Shown piece after piece: positions 10,196 through 21,581 of a DNA stretch of 64,000 nucleotides. Positions within the stretch are counted from its first letter, which is position 1; every line of letters begins with the position of its first letter. This DNA is from Gymnothorax reevesii (taxonomy: Eukaryota > Chordata > Actinopteri > Anguilliformes > Muraenidae): positions 65,677,876 to 65,741,875 of the forward strand of contig CM056576.1 in the NCBI GenBank assembly GCA_029721435.1, given 5' to 3'. A program made the position numbers and the translations under genes. The notes beneath the pieces were generated by a model. That model was not told where the DNA came from. It did no database searches and was given only the letters and a program-made list of their open reading frames with translations.

Positions 10196-11779
10196 ATGGT
10201 CTCTTTTTTTTTAACTGCTTTGATTTTACGCCCACGTACCGCCCGGGCTCTAAAAATATTAAGCCTAATGCCCTGTCACGTATGTACGATTTGTACGGAT
10301 AGCGATCTGACCCCAGAGCCTGTTATTCCTTCTACCCAGATCGTGGCACCTATTGAATGGGAGGTTGAGGCGGTGGTTCAGGAGGCATTGAAATCCGATC
10401 CCGGTCCTGGAGGGGAGCCTCCTGCCTGTATATTGGAGCCGCTTGGGGTTAGGTCAAGGGTCCTTCAGTGGGGACACTCTTCCCGCTTGGCTGGGCACCC
10501 GGTGGCCCATCGGACCCAGCAGTTCCTTGCCCAACGGTTTTGGTGGCCGAATATGATGAAGGACATTCGGGAGTTTGTTGCGGCTTGTAGCGTATGTTCC
10601 AGAAATAAAACTTCCCTCCTCCCTCCCTCTGGCTTGCTGCGACCTTTGCCCGTTCCCAGGCGCCCTTGGTCACATATTGCGCTTGATTTTATTTCGGGGC
10701 TGCCTGTATCTGATGGCAACACCGTCATTTTGGTAGTAGTTGACCGGTTTTTTAAAGCGGCTCATTTTGTAGCGCTACCTAAGCTGCCTTCGGCACAGAG
10801 GACAGCGCATCTTATTGTAAAAAACGTGTTGCGTTTGCGTTTACATGGGCTCCAGCAGGACATCGCCTCTGATCGAGGTCCTCAATTCACGACCAGATTC
10901 TGGCAGGCTTTTTGTAAGCAGTTGGGGGCCACAGTGAGTCTCTCCTCAGGGTTTCACCTGGAGACCAACGGGCAAACGGAACTGACGAATCAATCTCTTG
11001 AAAACACTATTCGATGTTTGGCGGCGGATAATCCCTCATCGTGGAGTCGATTTTTAGCTTGGGTGGAATATGCCCATAACTCTTTGTGTAATTCCTCCAC
11101 GGGGCTTTCCTCGTTTGAGGCCCAAGTGGGTTACCAACCCACATTATTTCCAGAGACTGAGAACAATTCCGAAATTCCCCCAGTCAACCAGTTCATTCGG
11201 GGCTGTCGGTCGGTTTGGACTAAGGTCAGTTCTTTGCTGTTGTATTCGGGGCGCAAACAAAAATCCTTTGCTGATAGAAGGCGTCGTTTGGGCCCGTCTT
11301 ATCGGGTTGGGCAGAGAGTTTGGCTGTCAACCGGGGACCTCCCGGTGAAGGTAGAATCCCGAAAACTGGCGCCCCGCTATATCGGCCCGTTCAAAATAGT
11401 GCAGAACATCAATCCAGTCACGGTCCAGCTGAAACTCCCGAGATCTTTTCGCATACATCTTTCATTCCACGTCTCTCGGATTAAGCCGGTTAGCACCAGA
11501 GTCCTGGCACCTGCCGACACACCTCCGCCGCCGCCGCGAATGGTGGTGGTGGGGCCAGTTAATACCGTGCGCCGCATTCTGGCCGAGAGGCGTGTAGGTC
11601 GTGGGGTCCAGTTCCTTGTAGACGGGGAGGGATATGGTCCCGAGAAGCGGTGCTGGGTCCCTTTGTGCGATATATTGCACCCCTCACGAATTTCTGAGTT
11701 TCGTGCGCGGGGTTCCTTGGGGACTTCTGGAGCTGTCCCTCAGAGGGGAGGTCCTGTCATGGTTTTGGAGCTTTGTTAG
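10196..11779 (+). CDS. Gypsy integrase with C-terminal chromodomain
   Basis: The first ~35 residues are an out-of-frame reading of the end of RNase H; authentic pol sequence begins near residue 36. The zinc-binding motif uses H101, H105, C131 and C134. The catalytic core has D164 (ALDFISGLP), D226 (IASDRGPQF) and E262 (NGQTELTNQ), with 35 residues between the last two, so the DD35E triad is intact. A basic C-terminal domain ([18 protein letters not shown]) leads to a proline run and a chromodomain-like end near residues 455-510 ([20 protein letters not shown]). This is the chromovirus arrangement that guides integration to marked chromatin. The frame ends at TAG in the 3' LTR, which is normal for such elements. 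It has no start of its own and could be made only as part of a polyprotein. Confidence 0.9.
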   Translation: MVSFFLTALILRPRTARALKILSLMPCHVCTICTDSDLTPEPVIPSTQIVAPIEWEVEAVVQEALKSDPGPGGEPPACILEPLGVRSRVLQWGHSSRLAGHPVAHRTQQFLAQRFWWPNMMKDIREFVAACSVCSRNKTSLLPPSGLLRPLPVPRRPWSHIALDFISGLPVSDGNTVILVVVDRFFKAAHFVALPKLPSAQRTAHLIVKNVLRLRLHGLQQDIASDRGPQFTTRFWQAFCKQLGATVSLSSGFHLETNGQTELTNQSLENTIRCLAADNPSSWSRFLAWVEYAHNSLCNSSTGLSSFEAQVGYQPTLFPETENNSEIPPVNQFIRGCRSVWTKVSSLLLYSGRKQKSFADRRRRLGPSYRVGQRVWLSTGDLPVKVESRKLAPRYIGPFKIVQNINPVTVQLKLPRSFRIHLSFHVSRIKPVSTRVLAPADTPPPPPRMVVVGPVNTVRRILAERRVGRGVQFLVDGEGYGPEKRCWVPLCDILHPSRISEFRARGSLGTSGAVPQRGGPVMVLELC

Positions 11780-12279
11780 CTCCTTTTGTTACCCTCATCC
11801 GGGACAACATCGTTTTGCTCCCCATTGGATTCCTGGGCCAGCTGGCATTAATTGGGGGCGTTACCCGGACTCTTTTTAAGTTCCTGTTCTAACTCATTCA
11901 GGTTGCTAGAATGTCATTTTCCCCTTGGTGCTTTAGTCGGTAAGGTCATTTGAGAAGAGAGAGTATTGTCAGGATCTTAGCTGCATAAAAGGAAAAGTGT
12001 TAGTGAGAACGGGATTCATTTGGTTTATTTCCCTCTTCTTTTGTCTTTAGTCAAGCTCGCCTTTTTGCTACCACGGACGGCGTCAGGTCCTTTCTATTTG
12101 TTTTAATCTCTCAGCACGCTGCTGGTTTTGTCCTTTTTATTTCTGGCCACTGCTCTTGGCGTCCTACCACCAACGTCATCACAACCTTGGCCCTACGGGG
12201 GTTTTTTCCCCTCGCTCAATAAAATCACTTTCTCAGCAGTCCTGGATTCTCGTGACTGGTTCCTGAATGCAACCTCACA
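11755..12279 (+). repeat. 3' LTR of the Gypsy element (525 bp)
   Basis: It starts TGTCATGGTTTTGGAGC and ends GCAACCTCACA, giving TG...CA termini. The same CCTCACA ending occurs in the solo LTR that ends at 53243. The polyadenylation signal AATAAAATCAC is near 12220. It keeps one uninterrupted TTAA (11877-11880 region, TTTTTAAGTTCC) where the 5' LTR is split. Confidence 0.9.
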
Positions 12280-12344
12280 CTTTGAACTGAGTGGAAAACG
12301 AGATTGAACTTCGTCTTGTTTAACACGTTGACTGCCAACTACGT

Positions 12345-12792
12345 GCAATTGAAGACACGGCTTCTCTCCCCCATGCAATCTAACAGAGACAAAATAATGG
12401 GCTATATTCAGTACACAAAAATAATTTAATAATAATTAGGTGTATGCACTGGCACTCGGCAATGGCATTTCAAGACTCTGCAGCGAATGCAAGTAATTTT
12501 GGTGAGTATTATGTGGTTTTGTCCGTTTACATTTTCCAACCGGACAGCTGTCTACTTTTTACTGCAAGTTGCGTGACCGTGCTGCAAAAAAAGGTGTTCG
12601 TACTTGTCGCCAAAATTAACTTCATTCGCAAAAGAGTTCTGAAATGCCGCTCTCCTTGGAAAAGAAAAAGACTGTTGCTGAGTGCCAGTGCATAGACCTA
12701 TTTATAATTATATTATTTTTGTGTACTGAATATAGCCCATTATTTTGTCTCTGTTAGATTGCATGGGGGAGAGAAGCCGTGGCTTCAATTGC
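12345..12792. repeat. Foldback (hairpin) element
   Basis: Arms 12345-12462 and 12675-12792 are inverse complements over 118 bp with very few mismatches, including CTCTCCCCCATGCAATCTAA and GACAAAATAATGGGCTATAT. Complementarity resumes inside (12464-12510 against 12600-12650), broken by a ~24-bp unpaired piece. The near identity of the arms implies a young foldback. Arm sequence is related to the dispersed family at 8400-8470 and 62340-62400. Outside the arms, 12318-12344 and 12929-12958 are also inverted (GTTGACTGCC), so the element may extend to ~12318-12960 with unrelated DNA at 12793-12928. Confidence 0.8.
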
Positions 12793-12960
12793 CTCTTGAT
12801 TATTCTTGAATTGGAAAATGTGTAAATAAAGATAAACATCTAGAATTAGCCAGGCCTAATTGTCGTCAATAAAGGGATGGATATTTGCCCCCAAATTTCA
12901 GGTCTAGCACCGGCCCTGACCCGCCATTACAAGTTCTTGTAGTCGGCAGTCAACATGTTA

Positions 12961-15726
12961 AGATCAGCAAGTAAACTATTTGCCGACGTAGGAAATATGG
13001 TTACACATGCATGTGGTAGGGCGGGGAGGCCCCAGAACAGAGCCATTACGGGAAATTCAAATATTGCACATAAATTCGCTGCATATAATATAATTTCGGG
13101 TTTTGACAAAGTGGACCCGACTGAATTTAGTTTTTTCATTTCAGGGAATATTCTCAGCTTTTGTGATATTAAATCTACCAATAATGTCCGCAATGAAAAT
13201 ATTCAGAGCAATGTCAGTGTAATCAAAAACTAAGTGGACTTTAATGACCACAGTGTGCTCAGAAACATTCATGTATTTTGCTGGAATAAGCTTGTACTGA
13301 CCTTCAAAATTCAAAAGGAAAAAAAAAGAAATTCAAAAGCATTTGTTGGATTTCCTGCCTTTTAACAGTATCTCAATTTTGAAAGCATTTTGGGCTGCTG
13401 CATTGTTTGACCTTGTAATGATCAAACATGATAAATGTGAGAAAAACCTCTTGTCAGGCAAAGTTTATACATTGCAGTGCATAACATAAAAAAATCTTTT
13501 TTTATAGCATTTACTTTTTCATAAGATCTACACTCAAAATCTCCACACTCAGCCCACTTATTCTTTGCAGTCGAGCACTTTACACTGTGCCCAAATAATG
13601 AATATCTTTATCCACTCAGTTTTTAAGCGCTCTATACATTTTTTTCTGGAGCCCAGCTTAAGCAGATTAGTGTTTGAGTTGAGATTCATAAATTTGAAGA
13701 TCCTGAAAAGGCATCACGCTGAGAGTAAATGTTTTCACTAGTGAACACAACAGCATGTTATTTTCCTGGAATGAGAGAAACATAGCATCCTAATCACTTA
13801 AATGTTGCATTAAGCTCTACAATGTAGTGTTATTATATACTATGTAATGGTGACAGTACTGCAGGTCCGAGCTTTGCAGTATTTACAGTCTGGAAGTTAA
13901 CTCTCAAACTGATGAATGTGTCTCATGAAATATGCCTCAGTTCAGTCTGAAGTTACAAATTGTTTTGTGCTATAATACAACCTCTATGGCTGTCTCAGCT
14001 TTCCCCATTTTCGTCAGGTCACATTTATTTGTGTCGCACATTACAGTAGAGGCAAATACATGAGCAGCAGCACTAACAGGAGTGTAAGAGTAAAATTAAA
14101 AAATTATAGTAAGGCTAAAATGTAAGGACGTATAATATAGTAAGGCTCAAGAAATAAATTAAATAACTTATTAATAAATGCATTTTAAAGAAATTGATAA
14201 CATTTTGTGATAAAAATGAATAATCAAAGTCAGGCAAAACAAAAAATAAAATTTTTATAAGATTTAAGAATACAAAAATGTTGACTGCCTGCTCACCTTC
14301 AAAAAAAGATGGCATTGAAGACACACAGGGCTATTTATAACAACCTATTTCAAATGCCTTATTTAAATGTACAGTGTTCCCTTTTTCACCAAGTTGCAAC
14401 AATGATGTGACACCTAATAAACTCATTTAAACTCTAACCCCACCTGTTTGAATGGAACTTTATCTCTGCTGGCTTTGAACAAGTTGACAGGACTTTGAGG
14501 TCACCGCACATTACGAATGCCACATTGCCTCCACGCATAAAAAGGGTCAAAGGGTCAAAATGATTGAGGACCCTCCTACCATAAATATTTTACACCTTGT
14601 AAGTCCCTTATTTTGGAAGCATTGCATGGTGACTGATTTCTCACACAAATAATATCTATAAAACAAATGCGATTCAAGTTCAGAGGAAGTAAAGGAAGTC
14701 TACTTTGGTTTCTTTATCTATATCCAAAAGTATCAAAGGAGATAAAGCAAGAACTGATGGTGATTTAAAGCACACAATTAAGTGAGAGACGTCTTGTGAA
14801 AAGGGATGAGAGAGCAATCAGGTGCTCGTGGTGTCACCTGCAATAGGAGCCTTTAGAGAGATATTTGGTTCAAGGATTAGTCAGTAAAATGAAGCACAAT
14901 TTCAGGTAATATATAATTCTGGTACTGTCCCTTAGCTCTGAAAGTCATCCTGTTCTCTCAGTATCTCTCAATGTTTAAATTCAAGACAATGAAGAGGAAC
15001 TGGGGGGGAGAAACTGTAGCTTTGTATTATTATAACATTCTGTAACATGAACTACTTGCAAGACTTCTGCTTTCATCTGAGCCTCAAGTCCTCATTATGC
15101 CTCAGGCAGGAGGTCCGAGGGTCATGAACCCAGAAAGATAACAACAGCACAGCACTGAATTCCATAAAGCTCTCTTGCAACCTGGCATGCACCTCAACCC
15201 TCTCTGACACTAGCTGGAAGCGTTTGCATTCTGACAATCAGCATGCCCTCTTGGATATTGCTGCACTCACATTGTATGTTAGGAAAAGTGTATAATTCTG
15301 GGAAACAAATGGACTATGAGCACTTCTTTTTGTTCTGCAAAAGCATGCGTTTTTTCCCTTATATTAGGATGTAGCAGGCTGAATAGTGCCAAAAATCTGA
15401 GAAGGCAGCACAGTGAAAACTTTTCTATTTTCTTAAGTGAACAATTCTGCTGGTTATTTCACTCAAAAGAATATAACATTGAATATGGCATGCACAAAAT
15501 AGTTTTGTATTGTACAGGGTGAAACACAAAAATATACAACTCAAGGCACAACTGTATTGCCCTGGTGTTGATTCTGTAGGAAGATCTGCAAAGTGAGGAA
15601 ATTAATTATGATTCATTTAGATCGTGAAACAGCCAGAGCTGACGTAACTGGGCAATTGGAATTTTAATAAAACATTGGTACTGGCAGGATACGTACGTCA
15701 GATTGAACCATTTATAACTTAGCAAC
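12961..15726. other. No recognisable gene
   Basis: The 92-residue frame at 12955-13233 begins in the outer inverted repeat and shows no motif. The rest is AT-rich, with A-rich runs near 13320 and 14160-14250. I see no repeated unit, RNA gene or domain here. Confidence 0.45.
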
Positions 15727-16362
15727 ATGCATTTGTGATCAGCGGTGACTCTGCTCTTGTCATCTTCTGGAAACATGAGCAAGCATGCCACAGACATTCC
15801 CAGAGATCACAACCCCCCCAGCAAAGCCTGAGATTTAATTAAATTAATGAATATGATACGAACACATGCTACCTACGATGAGTAGTACTATTTATGAAGG
15901 AGGAGGCTGAAGAGATGGGGCACAGAAGATGCAGGTCTGTATAGGCCAGAGTTGAAGTGGTATATAGGGCATGGACCAGAAGAGTTGTATGAATGCTGCC
16001 TTGGCAATAAAATCTCACTGACTGGGTGAGAGATGCTGAACTCAAGAATAAGTAGACAGAAAAAGGCTTGTGATCAGGCCTGACATGCCAACCCTAACTA
16101 TTACAAAAGCTTCATTTCAGGCAGGACACTTCCCAGCAAACATAAGACGTCTGCCCGACGTGCAGATGACGTATATATCGCGATGTAGACATGATCTGCA
16201 CGTCGTGCAGACGTCTCATAATTGCTGGGTTACTTTTGGCAGAAGACTTTAGAAATTTATGACTGATAGACATGCATTGGTGTTTGACTGTGCTTGAGTG
16301 ATACTCTGGATCAATCGGAGTAAGCATGACACAGACAGTCCCACAGATCACAAACCCCCAAA
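15727..16362. repeat. Pair of diverged ~92-bp direct repeats
   Basis: 15727-15820 and 16272-16362 align in the same orientation: CATGCATT.GTG, then CTTG or CTTGAGTGAT-like sequence, then AAGCATG.CACAGACA, CC.CAGAGATCACAA-like sequence and a C run. They bracket a palindromic MITE and ~450 bp of other DNA. No TSD or TIR is evident, so I cannot tell a segmental duplication from two fragments of one repeat family. Confidence 0.5.
16132..16229. mobile_element. 98-bp palindromic MITE
   Basis: The ends CCCAGCAA...TTGCTGGG are perfect inverse complements. Inside, GACGTCTGC and GCAGACGTC, then GACGTGCAGAT and ATCTGCACGTC, pair to form nearly a full hairpin. Fish genomes carry many short palindromes with CCAGCAA ends and GACGT cores. 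Target duplications are not clear from the flanks (ACACTT / TTACTT). Confidence 0.75.
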
Positions 16363-16497
16363 TTTGCACTCCCAACGGAGGTATGAAACTGTGTTTGGTG
16401 ACAAGCATGTGGCATTTCCTTTGAACGCATGCAAGCTTACATGACTTTATCCCCTGTGACTGCAGACAGAGGGACATCTAGCAAAGCACTATGTCTG

Positions 16498-17776
16498 TGT
16501 TGTGATTCTGCTTTGGCTTATGTTCTGTCTGCCTTGACCATGTTCATGTCTTGTTTATTCTGACTGCCTTTTGTGCTTTTTGATATTTGCTATGCCTGAC
16601 CATTCTTTGTATGTGTATTTGGGATTTGGTAACTTTTATTAGCTTATGTACTGTCTTAGTTTTTACTTTTCCTTGTTTTACATTTTGCCACAGTCACATT
16701 CGGGTTCATGTTTTCCATCATGCATTGCACTTTGTCTCCCCCGTCTGGTCTCTCGTCTTGTCATTGCATACAGCCCCAGTCCTGCGTGTCACTCTTCGGG
16801 TGATTTATTGGATTCTGGATTTCAACCTTCCTTCCGATCTCGTTTACTTACTTCGACTTACTTTTCTATCTTACTAACCATACTAACAGTTTGTTATTTT
16901 CGCTAGAAGTTACTAACACCAACTAACATTGTATATAATACTAACTTACTAACAAGCACCAAGGGATTGTATATTTTCACTTACTAATTGATTAACAAGC
17001 TCTCAGCACTCGCCCTGTTCTAGTCTCCGCCTCTTGTCTCTCCCTGATTAGCTTTGCTGCATTTTCTGTGGAAGCTCCACGTCTTATCACGCTGTCCTTC
17101 TTTAAATATCTATGCACGTTAGAACTCCTGAACTGGAGCTGTATGTCTTTGTATAGGTTTGTCCCGTGATCCCTGTCCGCGTTTTGGCTTCTGCCAAATT
17201 GCATGTGATTAGGTTCTCCCTCATGTGCTGCTCCCTTGTAATCAGTCTGACTGTTTGCACCTGTGTCTCTCACCATGTGCTCTCCCTGGAAATGTATATT
17301 AGATGTCTTTTCACAGTTACTCTTCGTCAGATTGTTTTCCTCAGTCTTCTTGTGCCACGTTTCATTTCGCCTTGATTACTCAGTGTTTATCTTTCTGACT
17401 GGACTGGCTGACTTTTCGTTTTTTGCCTTTGTGATTTTGGATTATTGTTGCATCTGTGAGTTTTGACCTTTTTCTGTCTGACCACGACATCTTTGTTTGC
17501 TGCCCTGGTTGAGATTCGGATTACGCCCGTTGGATTCTGGTTTTGTTTCTTTGCCATTCCTGTACCTGTGAACCAGACCCATTTCTTTCAGACTATGATT
17601 ATTGTGATTGCTGCCCTGGTTTTCGATTCTATTTTTGCCCAACTGGATTTTGATTTTTGGAGTGTGGACTTCGTACTTTTACCTTCCGCCCTGCGGGGAT
17701 CCTCCCGCTTTATTAATAAAGCTAATTCTACTGCATTGCCTGGTTCTCGCGACTGGTTCCTGATCGCACCATTACA
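16498..17776 (+). mobile_element. Solo LTR, family B, with perfect 5-bp TSD
   Basis: It starts TGTTGTGATTCTGC and ends CACCATTACA, 1,279 bp. The five bases before it (16493-16497) and after it (17777-17781) are both GTCTG, which fixes both boundaries. It contains the shared family core (CTAACAGTTTGTTATTT, ACATTGTATATAATACTAAC) and an AATAAAG signal near 17717, then TGGTTCTCGCGACTGGTTCC close to the end. No internal region is present, so this is the product of LTR-LTR recombination. Open frames within it appear on both strands and none has a domain. Confidence 0.9.
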
Positions 17777-17781
17777 GTCTG

Positions 17782-18836
17782 GCTGGACCACTTTGTCAAA
17801 GAAGGAAAAATTTATTGAAGACCTGCAGATATGAATTGGGTTTGGCTTCAGGGCTCTTTTTTGAGACATACATGCCTGTCCAAGTGCGGAACCAAGGGCA
17901 TTCAATCCCACCCCCAGAAAAGTAGCCTTGATATCACCAACTTATGATTACTAGCCAAACCCGCACTCTACGCAAGAAATAAGTCAAGAAACATCTGGCG
18001 GGGGGGGTGCAACGTGTCATTTGACATGCTTGCCTGGAGGGGCTAGAAGCCGACTAGAATCGCTATCAATGTTTCCCCCACATTTTTTCAGGCACCATCA
18101 TTAATGAAAACAAATATTAGTATGCTGTACCTATGAGAAAGCCTGATCTCTATCGATTCTGGGTATCTTGGATAGTTAAATTGTTAAGAATTGACTTTGT
18201 TCCCTAGAAGAAGTCAGAATTTGCACAGGCTACGTGGCCATACACGATCCATTAATTGGCCGCGATGCAATGTTTTGTCACACGTTCAGCTCAGAAATGA
18301 GCATAAGCGCTAAAACGTTAATAAAAATTCATCATCTCACTATCTATTGTGTAGATTGTTTGATATGTGTGATCCGTTAGGCCTAAAACAAAAATTTCAC
18401 TATTCTATTTCAATTTTACTAAATCATCTCACACCAAACAACTAACCGCTACCGATACCAATGTCACAAGTTCTGTAAGTGCTGGTACATCTTCCTCAAG
18501 TGGCAGGAGTCCAGAGGAGGTATCCCTGATAGGGAAACTGGAGGCTGGAACTACTTAGTCTTAGCCAGGAAGGAAGAAGTAGGTGCCAGAGAAACTGAAG
18601 ATGGCATTTACGAAGCACAGAGCTACCGGCTTTGACCCATCATGGACCCTCAAATTCCTGTGAGTTAACGATGACCAAAACAAGGTATGTAAGCTATGCA
18701 GATTTCCAGTGGCTACACCTGGTATGAATTGCCGTAACATTCCTGTAACCATGTAATGTATGGCCAAAAAGCCTACCAGATCTGGAGATTAGGATTTTGT
18801 TTGTATAAATGCAATATAAAGACCATAGGCTCTAAT
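17782..18836. other. No recognisable feature
   Basis: There is no domain-bearing frame, no repeat match and only a G8-type run near 18001. I see no promoter or RNA gene. Confidence 0.4.
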
Positions 18837-18960
18837 TTCTTGGCGCAGCGGAGGGTGGCGCAGCGGAGGGTGGCGCAGTGTGGCGTAGCCCATGCAGTGG
18901 TAATTTTGTCCAGTGCAGCCCGCGCAGTGGTAATTTTGTGCAGTGCAACACTGTGCGCAG
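18837..18960. repeat. GC-rich short tandem duplications
   Basis: GGCGCAGCGGAGGGT is repeated twice and half-repeated from 18841. A ~31-bp unit (GCAGTGGTAATTTTGT.CAGTGCA) then occurs twice from 18894. The block is much richer in GC and CpG than its neighbours. It may be part of an unclassified MITE continuing to ~19210, because GGCGCA/TGCGCC-like sequence recurs there in both orientations. Confidence 0.5.
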
Positions 18961-19661
18961 CTACTTTGGCAGTTTGGTAGAGGGATGTGCGCCGAGATGG
19001 GTGTGGTGGCGTAAAAGGGGGAAGTGTCACATATTCATCATGACGCAGTGACAATTTCATGGATAAAGGCTCCACCAAAAGTGAGCAGAGAGCTCGCCAG
19101 CTCCAACCTGGTTTACTTTCTGTGCAGTGTTAATTTGGCGGATCGGCGCACAGTGCGCACACGTCACCGAAACCTCACAGGCAGGTTCCAGAATGTCAGG
19201 CAAATTTCAACGCAATAAATAATTGCTGCAACCACTATTTAATGTAACTATCTGAATCAGCACATAAATTATAGTATCTATACTGATTATCCTGATGTCA
19301 GATCAAAGGCGGTTGGCACGCGTAATGGAAACTCGACCTGACACCCTTGATGGTATCAGTGCATTCTCTGTGGGATGTTGCGCGCTAAACAACATAGCTG
19401 TATGCCATGGATGTCACTCTGACCTCACGCAGGAGAGATTACAAGACTTGAGACAGAGAGACGTCTTACTGCATGTGTCATAGCAGCAGGGAGAGCAGCA
19501 GTGCGCACGGGAGAGGAGAGACCACCTGGCTGCACAGCTCTGTCCTAAACACTAGAATTGCGGCACTGATGTTAGTTATGCATGGTATTTCATGTCAATA
19601 TCAAAAGATATGAGTCCGTTTGTCCATGACTTTTTTTTAAATGTGTTTTCTGTGTTATATC
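18961..19661. other. No gene recognised
   Basis: Short frames at 19024-19218 and 19295-19483 show no motif. GTGCGC-rich sequence continues from the block on the left to about 19165. The segment TTTCATGTCAATATCAAAA near 19588 resembles TTTCATATCAATATCAAAG at 20679, on the far side of the LTR-like block. Confidence 0.35.
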
Positions 19662-20690
19662 TGTTGTGTTCTGGCCTTTGGCCAGGACAGCATTTATGGT
19701 TTTAACAGTTTCATGTTCCATAGTTCATAGTCACAGTTTTCACAGTTTCTTGTATCAAGTCATAGCATTACATATTTCACATTCATGGTCCATGTTTTTA
19801 CTTTTCCATGTTTTTGTTTTTGCCAGGTCTGCCATGCCACTCCACCGCTTGTCTGCGTTCCGCCTCGTGCCTTCGTTCTTGCACATTTCAGAGCTCTGGT
19901 TGGCTTTGGTATTTCCCTCTTCCTTCTGTGCTTTGCTGATTCGGGGCTCTCTAAGCTTAATTGGCAATTAACTGTTTTTAAGTTACTAACATTTACTAAC
20001 ACTCACTGGGTGGTGTAATTCTTAGATAGGCACATTACTAATACTACTAATTTAGACAGGGAGTTTATTGTCATGTTTCCTGCTTTGCTATTTCAAGATC
20101 TTGCTGTGCTTTTCTGTTCTGAACATTCATGCTGCTTTCAAACTGCATACTTAATTGGTACTTAAGCTGAGCATGCTCATTCTCTTAATGAGCAAGTCTT
20201 GTCCACCAATCTTGTCCATGTCATGATCTTGCCCTGCCTCTTGTTTCTCCTTCTCCAGATGTTGCCCCTCATGTGCAATGATTTCTAAGCCTTTATCTGG
20301 ATGCGGTGGAAGTTGGCTGGCAGACAGTGTCTCGCTCCATGTTAAAGTTCTTGTTTCCAAGTCTCGTTCCATGTGCAAGTTTTGTTTCCAAGTCTCGTTT
20401 CGTGTACTAGTCTTCATCTTGTTCTCGCTTCCAAGTCTTGTTCATGGCCATAGTCTTGTTATTTATTTTTCTTGGATATCTGCCTGGAGTTTCCAGTGTT
20501 TTTTGTTCTTGCTTTTTTGCTATTTAGTTTCTCAGCTCTGTGTAGCGTACCTTAGTTTGTCTTTTGCAACCCTTTGGGCCAAGTTTTTTTTTTTTTTTTT
20601 TGTTGGCCCTCGTACCTGTTTTATTTTGTTTTAAATAAATCCTCATTCCCCTTCACCTCGCTTCTGGTGTCTACCTGATTTCATATCAAT
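19662..20690 (+). mobile_element. LTR-like block, distant relative of family B
   Basis: It opens TGTTGTGTTCTGGCC and has LTR-style CT-rich text with CTAACATTTACTAACACTCA near 19986, like the family B core, and a TAAATAAATCC polyadenylation signal near 20633. Degenerate repeats of TTTCCAAGTCTCGTT lie at 20345-20440. The end is uncertain. Near-identical TTTCAT.TCAATATC strings lie outside each edge (19588 and 20679), which could mark a duplicated target or simply part of the terminus. Confidence 0.5.
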
Positions 20691-20885
20691 ATCAAAGTTT
20701 CGAACTTCTGTTATAAAACGTGAGTATTGATATTAAATTACTTTGAGAGCCGTAGCTGCTTTTTTATGACAGTGACCGCAAATACCCCTGTCTGCAACAT
20801 ACGAAAGAGAGAATGAGTGAGAGAGATGTGTGTGCATGTGGGCGCGTGAGTGCGTGTGTAGGCTATGTGGGTATGTGTCCTTCAA
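20691..20885. repeat. Degenerate GT/GA-rich simple repeat
   Basis: Around 20803-20875 the sequence passes from GAGAGAATGAGTGAGAG to interrupted TGTG and GCGTG repeats. This is ordinary microsatellite-like DNA. Confidence 0.6.
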
Positions 20886-20996
20886 CTGCTTTCACACCGG
20901 TCGCGAAACAAATTTTTCGCATGACTGATTACATTCAAAATCAAATGTAATCTGTTGTGCAAAAAATTTGTTTTACATCCAGTGTGCAAGCGGCTT
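20886..20996. mobile_element. ~110-bp palindromic MITE
   Basis: Left arm (CTTTCACACCGGTCGCGAAA, ACAAATTTTTCGCA, GATTACATT) pairs with right arm (AATGTAATCTG, TGCAAAAAATTTGTTTTACA, GTGTGCAAGCGGC). The loop is a few bases of TCAAAATC. The hairpin has about 80-85% paired positions, indicating moderate age. Confidence 0.65.
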
Positions 20997-21581
20997 AATA
21001 CTATAATTGTCACTTAGGTTTTATTGTTTTTAGTGGGGGAAAGGAATACTACCTGATTACTATGATCTGGTATTGAGTTAAGATCATGTATTGAAAATAA
21101 ATGTGAAACCTATCTTGTATTGTTGTCCATGCATGTCAATCCCAAAATTTAAAGCAGCAACAGGGTGTAATAGTAACATGCTATCCATTGTTTCTCTTCC
21201 CAATCATGCAGGCAGAAGAAATTAAATGAGCAACTGTCGTATTTCATTCCAACTTCATAAGTTTGAATGATCTGATGTAGTTTCATTTTGAAATTCCATT
21301 CAAGTTCGCTAATGGTAATACTTCGCGAATTCCTTAGCTAGCCAGCTAACTCATTCATAATGCTTAATATAGCAGTGCAGAAAACATGCCTGAAGCAGCA
21401 AAGTAAAATGCAACATTAACGCATTATCCAGACATAGGACAGAGGCTTCTTTATTCCAATATTTAAAGGTGTGGAGAGGAGCTCATTTGATTGGTGATGA
21501 TTTGACTCGGCTATGTTAAAACCACTCCCGCCTTCTCTCCTCCCTCTTTGCCACTTGCACCGGCAGGAGGGACAGAGGCGG

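Larger units (their letters stand above)
7780..12279 (+). mobile_element. Ty3/Gypsy chromodomain retrotransposon, internally deleted
   Basis: Direct LTRs lie at 7780-9640 (interrupted) and 11755-12279, both opening TGTCATGGTTTTGGAGCTTT. Between them is only the end of pol: RT thumb and RNase H, then integrase with a C-terminal chromodomain. The 5' LTR loses homology at ~9640, about 20 bp before its expected end, and the next bases already encode RT. One deletion therefore removed the primer-binding site, gag, protease and most of RT. The candidate 5-bp flanks (CCTTC at 7775-7779, CTTTG after 12279) do not match, so one side was probably rearranged. Confidence 0.9.

Noticed and set aside
7780..12279. 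An intact, possibly active Gypsy element
   Set aside because: gag, protease and most of RT are deleted, RNase H is broken by a stop and a shift, and the primer-binding site is missing. Only the integrase frame is open.
16112..16477. 121-codon minus-strand frame
   Set aside because: It reads through a palindromic MITE and one of the direct repeats and shows no protein motif.
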